Below, piece after piece: positions 26,560 through 34,456 of a stretch of DNA of 64,000 nt. Positions within the stretch are counted from its first letter, which is position 1; each line of letters starts with the position of its first letter. The stretch is from Macrococcoides animalis (GTDB lineage: Bacteria; Bacillota; Bacilli; Staphylococcales; Staphylococcaceae): positions 1,426,001-1,490,000 of the forward strand of contig NZ_CP179727.1 in NCBI RefSeq assembly GCF_047425875.1, read 5' to 3'. The translations under genes were made by a program, and so were the position numbers. Under the pieces are notes generated by a model. It ran no database searches. It worked only from the letters and a program-made list of their open reading frames with translations, and had not been told where the DNA came from.

Positions 26560-27243
26560 ATGACAACAGCAGAAAGATTTTTAAATGCATTTAATACAAT
26601 AGAAAAGTATTTAACTAAATATAACCTTAATAAAGGGTATGCGTCATTTTCGAGATTAATCGATTACGCAATAAATAAAGATAAAGTCGTGGCGCAATAT
26701 AAAGACGACTTAAAGCAGTTTGCTGAATTAAGAAATGCAATTGTTCATAATACACGTTCGGGTGATAACCGTGTGATTGCAGAGCCCCATGAAGAGGTTG
26801 TGAAGGAAATCGAACTTATTACTGAGATGCTTATTCATCCACCACGTGCGATTGAAAAAGCTACGAAGAAAGTAGTAACATTTCATATCAATGATTTACT
26901 GACAACAGTGCTAGCTCAAATTAATGCTTCTAAATTTACACAGTTTCCAATTTATAATGGCAAGACGTATGTCGGATTGCTAACAGAATCAGGAATAACA
27001 CGATATTTTGCAGATAATCATCATAGAGAAATAGGAATAATTAAAGTATCAGAGGTGATTGCTTATGAACAAAAAGAACGTGCTGCTTTTGTTGACGAAG
27101 GAGCAACTGAAATCGAAATTGTGAGTATGTTTAAATCCTTTAATGAACGTAATGAAAAATTAGAAGCGGTACTAATTACGGATTCCGGAACGAAAGAAGG
27201 AAAACTAATAGGTTTGATAACTTTATACGATTTATTAAATTAA
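26560..27243 (+). CDS. HEPN-like N-terminal region fused to a CBS-domain pair
   Basis: A 227-residue cytoplasmic protein. The N-terminal 90 residues are helical and contain FAELRNAIVHN, the R-x4-H type motif seen in HEPN and related helical domains. Residues about 105-227 contain two CBS motifs (FTQFPIYNGKTYVGLLTESGITRYFAD; AVLITDSGTKEGKLIGLITLYDLL), which usually bind adenosyl nucleotides as a sensor. The pairing suggests a nucleotide-gated regulator; HEPN assignment and RNase activity are unproven. ATG 26560 follows TGGAGGG. Confidence 0.7.
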   Translation: MTTAERFLNAFNTIEKYLTKYNLNKGYASFSRLIDYAINKDKVVAQYKDDLKQFAELRNAIVHNTRSGDNRVIAEPHEEVVKEIELITEMLIHPPRAIEKATKKVVTFHINDLLTTVLAQINASKFTQFPIYNGKTYVGLLTESGITRYFADNHHREIGIIKVSEVIAYEQKERAAFVDEGATEIEIVSMFKSFNERNEKLEAVLITDSGTKEGKLIGLITLYDLLN

Positions 27244-27381
27244 TTCGAATTAAATTTTTCATGAAATGAAAAGAATGGTTAATTTTATTTCATATAGATA
27301 ATATTGTAAATATATGTTTCAAATTTACACGGCATAACTTATAATGATAAAGAATACATCATAATAGATTGGGTGAGAGAT

Positions 27382-28347
27382 TTGAAGTATATACTGGGTA
27401 TTTTAGCTTGTGTATTTTTAATTTTTACAACTGGATGTAGCAATAAGGAAGAAAAAATTATGAGTGCGAAAAGTGCGAGAAAAGCACAATATTTATACCA
27501 ATGGTCTGGCTCAAAAAAAGATGATATTATGCTAGTAAATTCAGCTGTCAAACATTTCTTTGATCGTTATGCTGAAGCTTACAACAAAGGGAACTACAAT
27601 CTACTCACTTCAACAGTAAAAAAAGGTTCAATCGCTGAAAATGAAATCAAGGCGGAAATAGAAAGTGGTAAATTCTCAAATATGGTTGTATATAGTAATA
27701 CAATAGATAAAATCACGACACAAAAAGATGAGTATATAGCAATTGTTGGTAAAGAAATCTCTAATATGTCGACAAGTGAAAGAACTTATTCAGAAACACT
27801 ATTTCATTTCTCATATGACAAAGCATTAAAACAAATGATGATTACTCAAGTTTCCGACTTAGTGAACAGTGAACTAAAGGTAAAAGACAAATCACAAGCA
27901 CAAAAAGATGCAAAAGGTAATGGTGTAGTTATTGATGTGCTTTCTACAGATTTCCAAAATAAATTTTTCATGGATAATAGTCGCTTTGTGGGTGGGATTG
28001 CAAATCAAATGAGCTTCCAAGTAATTAAAGATAAATATGGAGATTTCACAGATCATACCATTATTAATCAAAAGAAATATTATATATTCGGTAATGCTGG
28101 TGTGAGCTTTAATAAACAATTAGATGATAAAAGTACTGGTGCAGAATCAGTGCAAGATATGGTTATCGTACCTGAATATATGCTGTATCAAGATGTGATT
28201 GCATTCTACGGTCAACCTGATAAAGAAAGATTAGATGATACAGATGATCCACGTGTTATTTATGAAAATGAAATTGGGACTGTAAAAGTTGCATTCCATC
28301 TTTCGACAAATAAAAAAGAAGTAGAATACGTTGAAAAGTTAAAATAG
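27382..28347 (+). CDS. lipoprotein with TcaA-like C-terminal-type domain
   Basis: A 321-residue lipoprotein with signal MKYILGILACVFLIFTTGC. The TTG at 27382 follows GGGTGAGAG; GTG 27373 is the alternative. The segment NSAVKHFFDRYAEAYNKGNYNLLTSTVKKG to about residue 150 is homologous by eye to the central domain of the next lipoprotein (28625-29770), and looks like the NTF2-like domain of TcaA-type staphylococcal envelope proteins. The second half (residues 180-320) is a separate domain not shared. Function unknown; likely acts at the outer face of the membrane. Confidence 0.7.
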   Translation: MKYILGILACVFLIFTTGCSNKEEKIMSAKSARKAQYLYQWSGSKKDDIMLVNSAVKHFFDRYAEAYNKGNYNLLTSTVKKGSIAENEIKAEIESGKFSNMVVYSNTIDKITTQKDEYIAIVGKEISNMSTSERTYSETLFHFSYDKALKQMMITQVSDLVNSELKVKDKSQAQKDAKGNGVVIDVLSTDFQNKFFMDNSRFVGGIANQMSFQVIKDKYGDFTDHTIINQKKYYIFGNAGVSFNKQLDDKSTGAESVQDMVIVPEYMLYQDVIAFYGQPDKERLDDTDDPRVIYENEIGTVKVAFHLSTNKKEVEYVEKLK

Positions 28348-28354
28348 GAAGACA

Positions 28355-28514
28355 AGGCTGGGACAGAAGTGTTCTGCCACAAGCAGAAATCGAACAAAAC
28401 TAATAAATCGCTCTTTGATTTGTAGTTTTCGTTCGATTTTTGTCGTAGTGGCAACTTCTGTTCCGCCGTTTAGACTGTTAATTGTAAGAGGATTAGGACA
28501 CTTATGTCCCAACC
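28355..28514. repeat. long imperfect inverted repeat (GGCTGGGACA-type intergenic element)
   Basis: Starts at GGCTGGGACAGAAGT (28356) and folds onto ACTTCTGTTCCGCC ending at 28467, with further pairing of TGCCAC/GTGGCA, AATCGAAC/GTTCGATT and AAATC/GATTT near the loop: arms of about 50 bases. A second, shorter piece ends in TGTCCCAACC (28505-28514), the complement of the opening motif. Elements bounded by GGCTGGGACA and TGTCCCAACC are common between staphylococcal genes. It may act as a terminator or processed RNA structure. Only one copy is in this window. Confidence 0.65.
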
Positions 28515-28624
28515 ACTAATTTTTGTTTTGAAAAAAGTTACAATAATGAATAAATTTCTTTTTAGGGTACAAATACGCATCTGTGGTAAAATAGAAGAAA
28601 ATAAATTAATGGATGGTGTCCGTC

Positions 28625-29770
28625 ATGCGTGTGTATAAAATCATGTTGGCAGTTTTGTTATCATTTGTTCTTACAGCTTGTAATAACGATACTGAGGAAA
28701 AGCCAAACGTAGATAAGAAGACAACGACTACAGCTAATGTTAAGAAAGATGATTCGAAGGATAAGACAGAGAAATCTAATCCTAAGTCTGAAGAGCAAGA
28801 GAAATCTAAAGATGAAGCAAAAAAGAAAAAAGATAATTCTTCAACGCCTAAAGCAAAAACGAATCAACAAACAAAACATGTAACTAAGAAAAAAATTCCG
28901 ACAACAGAATCGATTAATGTGAAGCAACTGACAAATCAAGCAATGAGCAATTATTTATCTGTAATGCCTAATGCATTTAGTCAGCGAAATTACAATGCAG
29001 TAAAACCTTATATCCGATCAGGATCGAAAGCTGAAGAATACATATTATCAAAGTTGCCGACAGGTAATTTTGATAATTATCGAATCGTATCTCAGAGTAT
29101 TGATCGCATTGATGTTCGAGATAAATATGCGCATGTAATAGTGACACGTGTAATGTCATCACAAGCAACGGGGAACCAACTTAAACGTGTTATTACAGTA
29201 TTTGATTTCTATTACAATAAGCAAACGCGCAAAATGGAACTTTATGACTTTAATGATAAGGCTATCTTTGATGCTGAATCAAATACAGCTAGCTCAGAAA
29301 CACCTAAAGTGACACCTGCGAAACCACAACAAGCAAAAGGAGATGCTTCTACTTGTGTACAAACGCGACTTCAAATGAGTTGCGAAGGTGTTAGTGACAA
29401 GCAATTGCTTAGTACGTACAATGCGATGGTTAAAGCAGGAACACTTCCAAAGGCAGCGTATAATGGCTGTGTGTCATGTACAATAAAAGATGCTTATCAA
29501 TTAAAGGATAAATCTGCTGTATCGCAAGTGAAGGTGAAGAATTTACCGCAAGCTGTTCAAATGGCATCTGATAAATATCGTTCCAAAGTAGAGGCATATT
29601 ATTCTGAAATGGACATCGCTATTGTAGGAGCTGAACCGATTAATGGAACAGATATTCAAGAAGATTCAGGTGGAAAGTATTATAAAGTAAAAGCAATAGA
29701 TATTGATACAAAAGAACTTTTACAAACATATAAAGTCTATATTGCAACTGGTGTAATAGTAGCAGAATAA
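28625..29770 (+). CDS. lipoprotein with Lys/Glu/Ser linker and TcaA-like domain
   Basis: A 381-residue lipoprotein. Signal MRVYKIMLAVLLSFVLTAC ends in lipobox LTAC. Residues 20-90 are a low-complexity, lysine- and serine-rich spacer. Residues about 95-215 (NQAMSNYLSVMPNAFSQRNY ... VITVFDFYYNKQTRKME) match the shared domain of the previous lipoprotein. The C-terminal 150 residues contain four Cys in TCVQTRLQMSC and GCVSCTIKD. ATG 28625 is preferred because GGATGGTG sits seven bases before it; ATG 28613 lies inside that site. Function unknown. Confidence 0.7.
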   Translation: MRVYKIMLAVLLSFVLTACNNDTEEKPNVDKKTTTTANVKKDDSKDKTEKSNPKSEEQEKSKDEAKKKKDNSSTPKAKTNQQTKHVTKKKIPTTESINVKQLTNQAMSNYLSVMPNAFSQRNYNAVKPYIRSGSKAEEYILSKLPTGNFDNYRIVSQSIDRIDVRDKYAHVIVTRVMSSQATGNQLKRVITVFDFYYNKQTRKMELYDFNDKAIFDAESNTASSETPKVTPAKPQQAKGDASTCVQTRLQMSCEGVSDKQLLSTYNAMVKAGTLPKAAYNGCVSCTIKDAYQLKDKSAVSQVKVKNLPQAVQMASDKYRSKVEAYYSEMDIAIVGAEPINGTDIQEDSGGKYYKVKAIDIDTKELLQTYKVYIATGVIVAE

Positions 29771-29877
29771 ATAAAATCGGTTTTTTGAACACTCCAAACT
29801 TTTTTGAGTACTAAACTTCAACCGTATTAAGAATTCACTTATCTAAATTCATATCAGTTCAACAAAGTATATTTATA

Positions 29878-29920
29878 AAAAAAGTCCTATCAACCTCAAA
29901 CTGGTCTGATAGGACTTTTA
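29878..29920. terminator. bidirectional terminator
   Basis: The perfect stem AAAAGTCCTATCA / TGATAGGACTTTT with a 14-base loop lies between convergent genes. Confidence 0.8.
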
Positions 29921-29936
29921 TAATTGATATTGAATT

Positions 29937-31550
29937 TTATATGATTATGGAACGGTAGTCAACAAATCCATTATTATCAATTTTGTAGTCGATAATATTG
30001 TTAGGTATTGTAATCATACGTTTATTCTTTAATATAGGAACAATAATATTTTGTTCGATTAATATTTCTTCAATATTTAAATTAACTTGATGTTTATCAT
30101 GTGTAGGAGCTGATTCAAACATATTAATTAGCTGCGTTACCTTCGGTTTATCCTTAATAAGAGGAGCAGCAACAGTTGTCAAAAATCCATAAAATGAATA
30201 ATCAGGATGGCTATATAAACCATACAGCGCAATCATTAAATCTGCCTCAATGGATGAAGCATCCATCTTTACAAATTCTGAAAATTTATAATAGACACGT
30301 GTGACATTGAAACCGTAAGATTCAAGGATTGCTGCAATTGTTTCTGCAATGCTTTCAAAATTATCAATAATGGCTACTCGTATTTCATGATTTTGGAATT
30401 GATTTTTTACAGGTATAGTATATTCATTCGTTTTAGAATCCTGGAAAAACCCATTGTAGTTAGGAAATAAATTGTCGTCTATATTTAGTAAATATTTGAT
30501 ATGATGTTGAATGATTTGCGTAATATATGCTCTAATTTTCGGATTTTTAACATTGTCACATTGTGTATTAAATAACATCATTACTAAGCTATATACTTCT
30601 TCTACAGTCTTCTTCGTTGTACCATCTAAATATGACTCATATTTGTCATCTCGATAGAAATCAATCGGAACTTGTAAATTTATTATTTTATCAATATAAG
30701 GGCGACCTTGATGATAATCATCAAAGGCATAGAGCTCTCTATGACTAATATAGTCGTGTCCTAAATAGAAAGGACCAGTTCCAATAAACTGATGATTTTC
30801 TTTTTTGTAGATGCTAGATTGAACTGAAGAAAGTATATTTAATATCATAGGTGTACATCTTTCCATGATGATTTGTAAAGAATGTTGGGATAGCCTTTCA
30901 ATAGAAAGTATATTTGAACGATAGAATTCAAATTTCGGATGTTCAAATAAAGCATTAAGATTATTTACAACATCATCAGCACATAAAATCGTTCCATCAT
31001 GAAACTTGACGCTTTTCTTTAGGTACAATTTTAGAACGTGTTCATCCATCGTGTAATGTTGAATCAGGTTCTTATTAATTCCATTATCATAATAAAATAG
31101 CTGATCATAAATGGTTGATAATAGTTTATAAGAATAGACATCACGTGCTTCAAGAGGATTAATAGAAGTGACTCTTAATGGATACGGTTCATAGAACACA
31201 GACATTTTATAGTCATCGTCAGGAAATTTAGAATGAAAAAGTTCAATATACTTAATTCTAGCAGAATCAGACCAGTTCAACTCTAAAAAGACAAGCCATT
31301 CTTCATAGCTTAAATTATCTATGTTTTGTTTAATAAAATTAATAATATTCTCTTCGATATCTTTAGTATTGCTGATAGAATATAACCCATCTTTATCTTT
31401 AATATTTATAAAGCCTAATTGTGCATACTTATTAAGATAATATAATACATCTTCAATATCATCGGACTTAAAAATATTGCACAATTCTTTTGCGGTAAAA
31501 ACTTCTTTAAAGTCAAATGATTTCATAAATGTAGTGATATTAATTGACAT
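29937..31550 (-). CDS. SgrR-like regulator: HTH plus solute-binding (SBP_bac_5) domain
   Basis: A 537-residue protein without a signal peptide. Residues about 1-110 resemble a DNA-binding region (FTAKELCNIFKSDDIEDVLYYLNKYAQLGF). From about residue 130 it carries an SBP family 5 domain: PLEARDVYSYKLLSTIYDQLFYYD, KLYLKKSVKFHDGTILCADDVVNNL and FIGTGPFYL. The same architecture is that of SgrR, which senses sugar-phosphate stress in enterobacteria; in staphylococci the ligand is unknown. No transporter or small RNA gene lies immediately adjacent. Monocistronic. Confidence 0.8.
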   Translation of the reverse strand: MSINITTFMKSFDFKEVFTAKELCNIFKSDDIEDVLYYLNKYAQLGFINIKDKDGLYSISNTKDIEENIINFIKQNIDNLSYEEWLVFLELNWSDSARIKYIELFHSKFPDDDYKMSVFYEPYPLRVTSINPLEARDVYSYKLLSTIYDQLFYYDNGINKNLIQHYTMDEHVLKLYLKKSVKFHDGTILCADDVVNNLNALFEHPKFEFYRSNILSIERLSQHSLQIIMERCTPMILNILSSVQSSIYKKENHQFIGTGPFYLGHDYISHRELYAFDDYHQGRPYIDKIINLQVPIDFYRDDKYESYLDGTTKKTVEEVYSLVMMLFNTQCDNVKNPKIRAYITQIIQHHIKYLLNIDDNLFPNYNGFFQDSKTNEYTIPVKNQFQNHEIRVAIIDNFESIAETIAAILESYGFNVTRVYYKFSEFVKMDASSIEADLMIALYGLYSHPDYSFYGFLTTVAAPLIKDKPKVTQLINMFESAPTHDKHQVNLNIEEILIEQNIIVPILKNKRMITIPNNIIDYKIDNNGFVDYRSIII

Positions 31551-31689
31551 GACAAGCCCTCCAGTAGAATGACTGATTTTTTAATTTATTTTTATTAACA
31601 ATTATATATTACAAAGTGTTAAATAGGAACTCCAGTTAAAACCGTTTATGTAGAACCAAGGCCAACTGTAGGAATCTGTGAAATTTTAA

Positions 31690-31723
31690 CAAAAAACGCC
31701 ACTCTAATTCAACAGAGAGGCGC
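31690..31723 (-). terminator. terminator of the hemolysin III gene
   Basis: On the minus strand CGCCTCTCT and AGAGTGGCG pair with one mismatch across an eight-base loop, followed by six T residues. Confidence 0.75.
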
Positions 31724-31732
31724 TCAATATTA

Positions 31733-32401
31733 TTAGTTAATGAAGTATAACAATGCTATAAAGTGACATGTGGCACCTGCTAGAATAAAGAAGTGCCAAA
31801 TCATATGAAAGTAGTGTCTATGCTTTTGGGCATAGAACCAGGCACCAACACTATACATAATACCACCTAGCACGATAAATGTTACAAATAACCATGTTGC
31901 TTTTGTAATAAGCGTTGGGAATAGCAGAATACCTAGCCACCCCATGACAAGGTACATGGCTAAGCTAATTTTAGGATTTACATTTCTAGCTGTAGATTTA
32001 TAAATGATACCACCTATTGTAATCAACCATTCAATAATCATTATGCTCCAACCTAATGTTCCACCGACTAAACTTAGAGCAACGGGTGTATAAGTACCTG
32101 CAATCGCAATATATATCATAGCATGATCAATAATTCGCATGACATATTTATGAATAGATTTAGGTGGCATTAAATGATAAATAGCAGATGATAGAAACAT
32201 TAAAAATATGCTGATAAGAAATACACTAATACCAAAAGCAAAAATGCCGCCATGACTGTTATACGTTTTAATTGAAAAGTAAGGTAGTGTCAAAAGGATG
32301 AGTAACGCTGGCACACCGTGAGATACTGAATTTCCAACTTCTTCACCGAACTTTAATTCTTTAATGTCTCTAAAGTTATATCGCGGTGCTTCAGGTTTCA
32401 T
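31733..32401 (-). CDS. hemolysin III / PAQR family membrane protein
   Basis: A 222-residue protein with seven membrane helices. The conserved sites are EEVGNSVSHGVPAL near the N-terminus, the segment SSAIYHLMP in helix II, IIDHAMIYIAIAGTYTPVAL, and HMIWHFFILAGATCHFIA at the C-terminus: the Ser, Asp and His positions that bind zinc in PAQR proteins. Hemolytic activity is not implied by the family name; physiological role is membrane homeostasis at best guess. Monocistronic. Confidence 0.9.
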   Translation of the reverse strand: MKPEAPRYNFRDIKELKFGEEVGNSVSHGVPALLILLTLPYFSIKTYNSHGGIFAFGISVFLISIFLMFLSSAIYHLMPPKSIHKYVMRIIDHAMIYIAIAGTYTPVALSLVGGTLGWSIMIIEWLITIGGIIYKSTARNVNPKISLAMYLVMGWLGILLFPTLITKATWLFVTFIVLGGIMYSVGAWFYAQKHRHYFHMIWHFFILAGATCHFIALLYFIN

Positions 32402-32604
32402 ATAATCAATCCTTTATAATTGTTTTATTTAATATTATCATATAATAAAAAATGAGTGTCATATTATAGTTTTTTTGTATGGAATAAATAATTTGATGTT
32501 GTTCATTTGAGAAATTTTTCTGACAATTTAAAATTTACAGTTGATTATTACGAAATTGTTACAATGTAAAAGTAAAATTACTATATATCTATCGTAATAA
32601 TTAT

Positions 32605-32618
32605 TTGAAGCGCTTTCA
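32605..32618. promoter_or_regulatory. candidate cre (CcpA) site, weak
   Basis: TTGAAGCGCTTTCA is close to the catabolite-responsive palindrome TGAAAGCGCTTTCA but lacks one A in the left arm, so it mismatches the TGWAANCGNTNWCA consensus at two positions. It lies upstream of the structured element described next. Confidence 0.3.
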
Positions 32619-32710
32619 TACATTGAAACAATAGTGTTTTTCATAAGTAAATATAAAATAAAATTTTTAAAATCAATTTTACAAAATGTCGAATTATTGT
32701 ATAGAAGCAA

Positions 32711-32794
32711 ATTAATAATTTGGAGACCCGAACACTGTAAACAGTTGATGTGATGCTCTGGAATCGATGAATCGACATAATCTGTTCGGTTTTT
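32711..32794 (+). ncRNA. structured leader or small RNA with intrinsic terminator upstream of sle1
   Basis: CCGAACA (32728-32734) pairs with TGTTCGG (32783-32789) directly before five T residues. The closed region holds two further hairpins: CTG-TAAA-CAG (32735-32744) and ATGTGAT (32748-32754) with ATCGACAT (32771-32778, one bulged G), giving a three-way junction. A possible promoter is TTTACA 32678 and TATAGA 32700. It is either a short independent RNA of about 80 nt or a regulated leader of the autolysin gene. It does not match the riboswitch classes I know. Confidence 0.5.
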
Positions 32795-32840
32795 AGATAA
32801 TTATTTTTACTTATTATTATCAATGTATTTGAAAGGAAAC

Positions 32841-32857
32841 TGTAACATCATTGTTGC
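32841..32857 (+). promoter_or_regulatory. candidate WalR box upstream of sle1
   Basis: TGTAAC, five bases, TGTTGC: one mismatch from the WalR consensus of two TGTWAH half-sites five bases apart. S. aureus sle1 belongs to the WalKR cell-wall regulon, so position and sequence agree. It lies 55 bases before the start codon. Confidence 0.45.
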
Positions 32858-32911
32858 AGTATATATGTAATAATAGAATTATTGATAAAGTAAGTATTGG
32901 AGGAACAAATT

Positions 32912-33964
32912 TTGAAGAAAAAATTAATTTTCGCGGCAACAACTGCATCAGCTGCCGTTGCTGCTTATTCACATCAAGCAGAAGCTGCAGAACATAAGGT
33001 ACAACCTGGTGAGTCGTTATGGTCAATTGCAAATCAATATAATACTTCTATTGATCAGTTAAAGTCGTTAAATCAACTTTCATCGAATTTGATTTTTCCT
33101 TACCAAACTTTAAGAGTATCAGGAGATGCAACTGTAACGAGAAGTACACGTTCTACGTCAACCGTTAGTCGTCCGCAAACGACTTCGAGTAATGGTAGTG
33201 TGCATACGGTTCAGGCGGGAGAAAGTTTGTCGTTAATTGCTGGGAAGTATAATACTTCTGTTAGTAATTTAATGAAGTTAAATAATTTATCAGGTTATTT
33301 AATCTTCCCTAATCAAAAGTTAAAAGTTTCGGGTAGTACAACAGCAAGACCTACGACAAATACAGGTGCTTCAACTCGAAGCAATACAGCAAATGCAAAA
33401 ACACATATTGTACAACCTGGTGATTATTTAGCAAAAATTGCGAGTCGATATGGGGTATCAATTCAAAATATAAAGACTTGGAATAATTTATCGTCGAATA
33501 TCATATATGCGAACCAAAAATTAATCGTAAGTGGAGCAGCAGCTGGGACCGTTACAATTCCTACAAGTGGAGTTAAAAAAGCGCCTGTTAAAGTTACTTC
33601 GATTCCTACAGTAGTAAAGTCACCAACTTTCGCGCATGCGAATCTTTATGATTACGGTCAATGTACATGGTATGTCTTCAACAAACGTGCGGCAATCGGC
33701 AAAGGTATTTCAACATACTGGTGGAATGCTGCAGGTTGGGCAAATGGTGCGCGTAATGATGGTTTCATAGTAAACAGTACACCAGCAGTTGGCGCTATCG
33801 CAACGACGACAGATGGTCCATTAGGACATGTAGCATTCGTTGAACGTGTGAATGCGGATGGTACGATTATGGTATCTGAAACAAACTACTTAACACCAGC
33901 AGGCGTTGTAGGATATAGAACATTAACTTTATCACAAATGAGTAGATATCAATTTATTCATTAA
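32912..33964 (+). CDS. sle1: LysM-CHAP N-acetylmuramoyl-L-alanine amidase, Sle1-like autolysin
   Basis: A 350-residue secreted peptidoglycan hydrolase. Signal peptide residues 1-26 end at AEAAE. Three LysM repeats follow (HKVQPGESLWSIANQYN; HTVQAGESLSLIAGKYN; HIVQPGDYLAKIASRYG), joined by Ser/Thr-rich linkers that bind wall glycans. The C-terminal CHAP domain has catalytic Cys251 in YGQCTWYVF and His306 in GHVAFVE. Order, length and the ending SRYQFIH match S. aureus Sle1/Aaa, which splits daughter cells. TTG 32912 lies after TTGGAGGAAC; the ribosome binding site overlaps the upstream TTG at 32897. Confidence 0.92.
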   Translation: MKKKLIFAATTASAAVAAYSHQAEAAEHKVQPGESLWSIANQYNTSIDQLKSLNQLSSNLIFPYQTLRVSGDATVTRSTRSTSTVSRPQTTSSNGSVHTVQAGESLSLIAGKYNTSVSNLMKLNNLSGYLIFPNQKLKVSGSTTARPTTNTGASTRSNTANAKTHIVQPGDYLAKIASRYGVSIQNIKTWNNLSSNIIYANQKLIVSGAAAGTVTIPTSGVKKAPVKVTSIPTVVKSPTFAHANLYDYGQCTWYVFNKRAAIGKGISTYWWNAAGWANGARNDGFIVNSTPAVGAIATTTDGPLGHVAFVERVNADGTIMVSETNYLTPAGVVGYRTLTLSQMSRYQFIH

Positions 33965-33987
33965 GAAGTTATAAAACGAAATAAAAG

Positions 33988-34035
33988 ACACGCCTTAAAA
34001 ATCACTTTTGATTTTTAAGGCGTGTTGTTTTTTTG
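33988..34035. terminator. strong bidirectional terminator after sle1
   Basis: The perfect 17-base stem ACACGCCTTAAAAATCA / TGATTTTTAAGGCGTGT with a four-base loop is followed by T runs. It also ends the minus-strand small gene. Confidence 0.85.
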
Positions 34036-34053
34036 TAGAGATTGTTGTGCGTT

Positions 34054-34233
34054 TTAAGCTTTGTTATTGTATTCTAAAGCTTCTTTTTCTAGCACTTTTA
34101 CTAAATCAATTTTTTGTTGTAACTGATTGATTTTTGCACGTTTAGCAATGCTCGCTGAAAAATTTGTCGGCTGATGTTTCTCTAATCTCTCTCTTTCCTC
34201 ATTAAATGCTTTTAACAGTTCTACTGTACGCAT
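34054..34233 (-). CDS. 59-residue protein under SAM riboswitch control
   Basis: A highly charged, helical 59-residue protein (MRTVELLKAFNEERERLEKH ... QLQQKIDLVKVLEKEALEY), probably a coiled coil; no signal, membrane segment or Cys. ATG 34233 lies eight bases after AAAGGAG. It is the only gene between a complete SAM-I riboswitch and a strong terminator, so its expression should rise when S-adenosylmethionine is low. A link to methionine or sulphur metabolism follows from that control, not from its sequence; I recognise no family. Confidence 0.7.
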   Translation of the reverse strand: MRTVELLKAFNEERERLEKHQPTNFSASIAKRAKINQLQQKIDLVKVLEKEALEYNNKA

Positions 34234-34262
34234 ACATAACACTCCTTTTATTTATTTTGAAA

Positions 34263-34408
34263 ATAAAAAAACAACACAGCTATAAGAAGTGTTGTTCAGG
34301 ATCTTCTCATAGTTCGGCTCTCACCGCTGGAATTAGCACCGTACTCAATAAATAGAGTCGGTTGCTGAGATTTCATCGGGCCAGTCCCTCAATCTCTCTG
34401 TATAAGAA
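34263..34408 (-). promoter_or_regulatory. SAM-I (S-box) riboswitch with terminator/antiterminator
   Basis: On the minus strand the aptamer (34408-34303) has the conserved segments AGAGAGATTGAGGGACTGGC, CGATGAAATCTCAGCAACC and GGTGCTAATTCCAGC. P1 pairs TTCTTATA with TATGAGAA. Downstream, AACAACAC / GTGTTGTT form the terminator followed by T residues (34298-34263). The 3' strand of P1, CTATGAGAAG, can instead pair with CTTCTTATAG in the terminator loop, giving the antiterminator. Binding of SAM should stop transcription. A TATAAT at 34441-34436 is the likely -10. The only downstream gene is the 59-codon frame. Confidence 0.93.
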
Positions 34409-34456
34409 TATGTTATTTAGTTATCTTCAATAATAATTATACCATGGATTTTTATA

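Noticed and set aside
28355..28514. Inverted repeat as an insertion sequence remnant
   Set aside because: No transposase coding potential and no target-site duplication seen; it looks like a non-coding interspersed element.
32711..32794. Structured element as a c-di-AMP (ydaO) riboswitch
   Set aside because: That class often precedes wall hydrolase genes, but the element is too short and lacks the conserved purine-rich segments.
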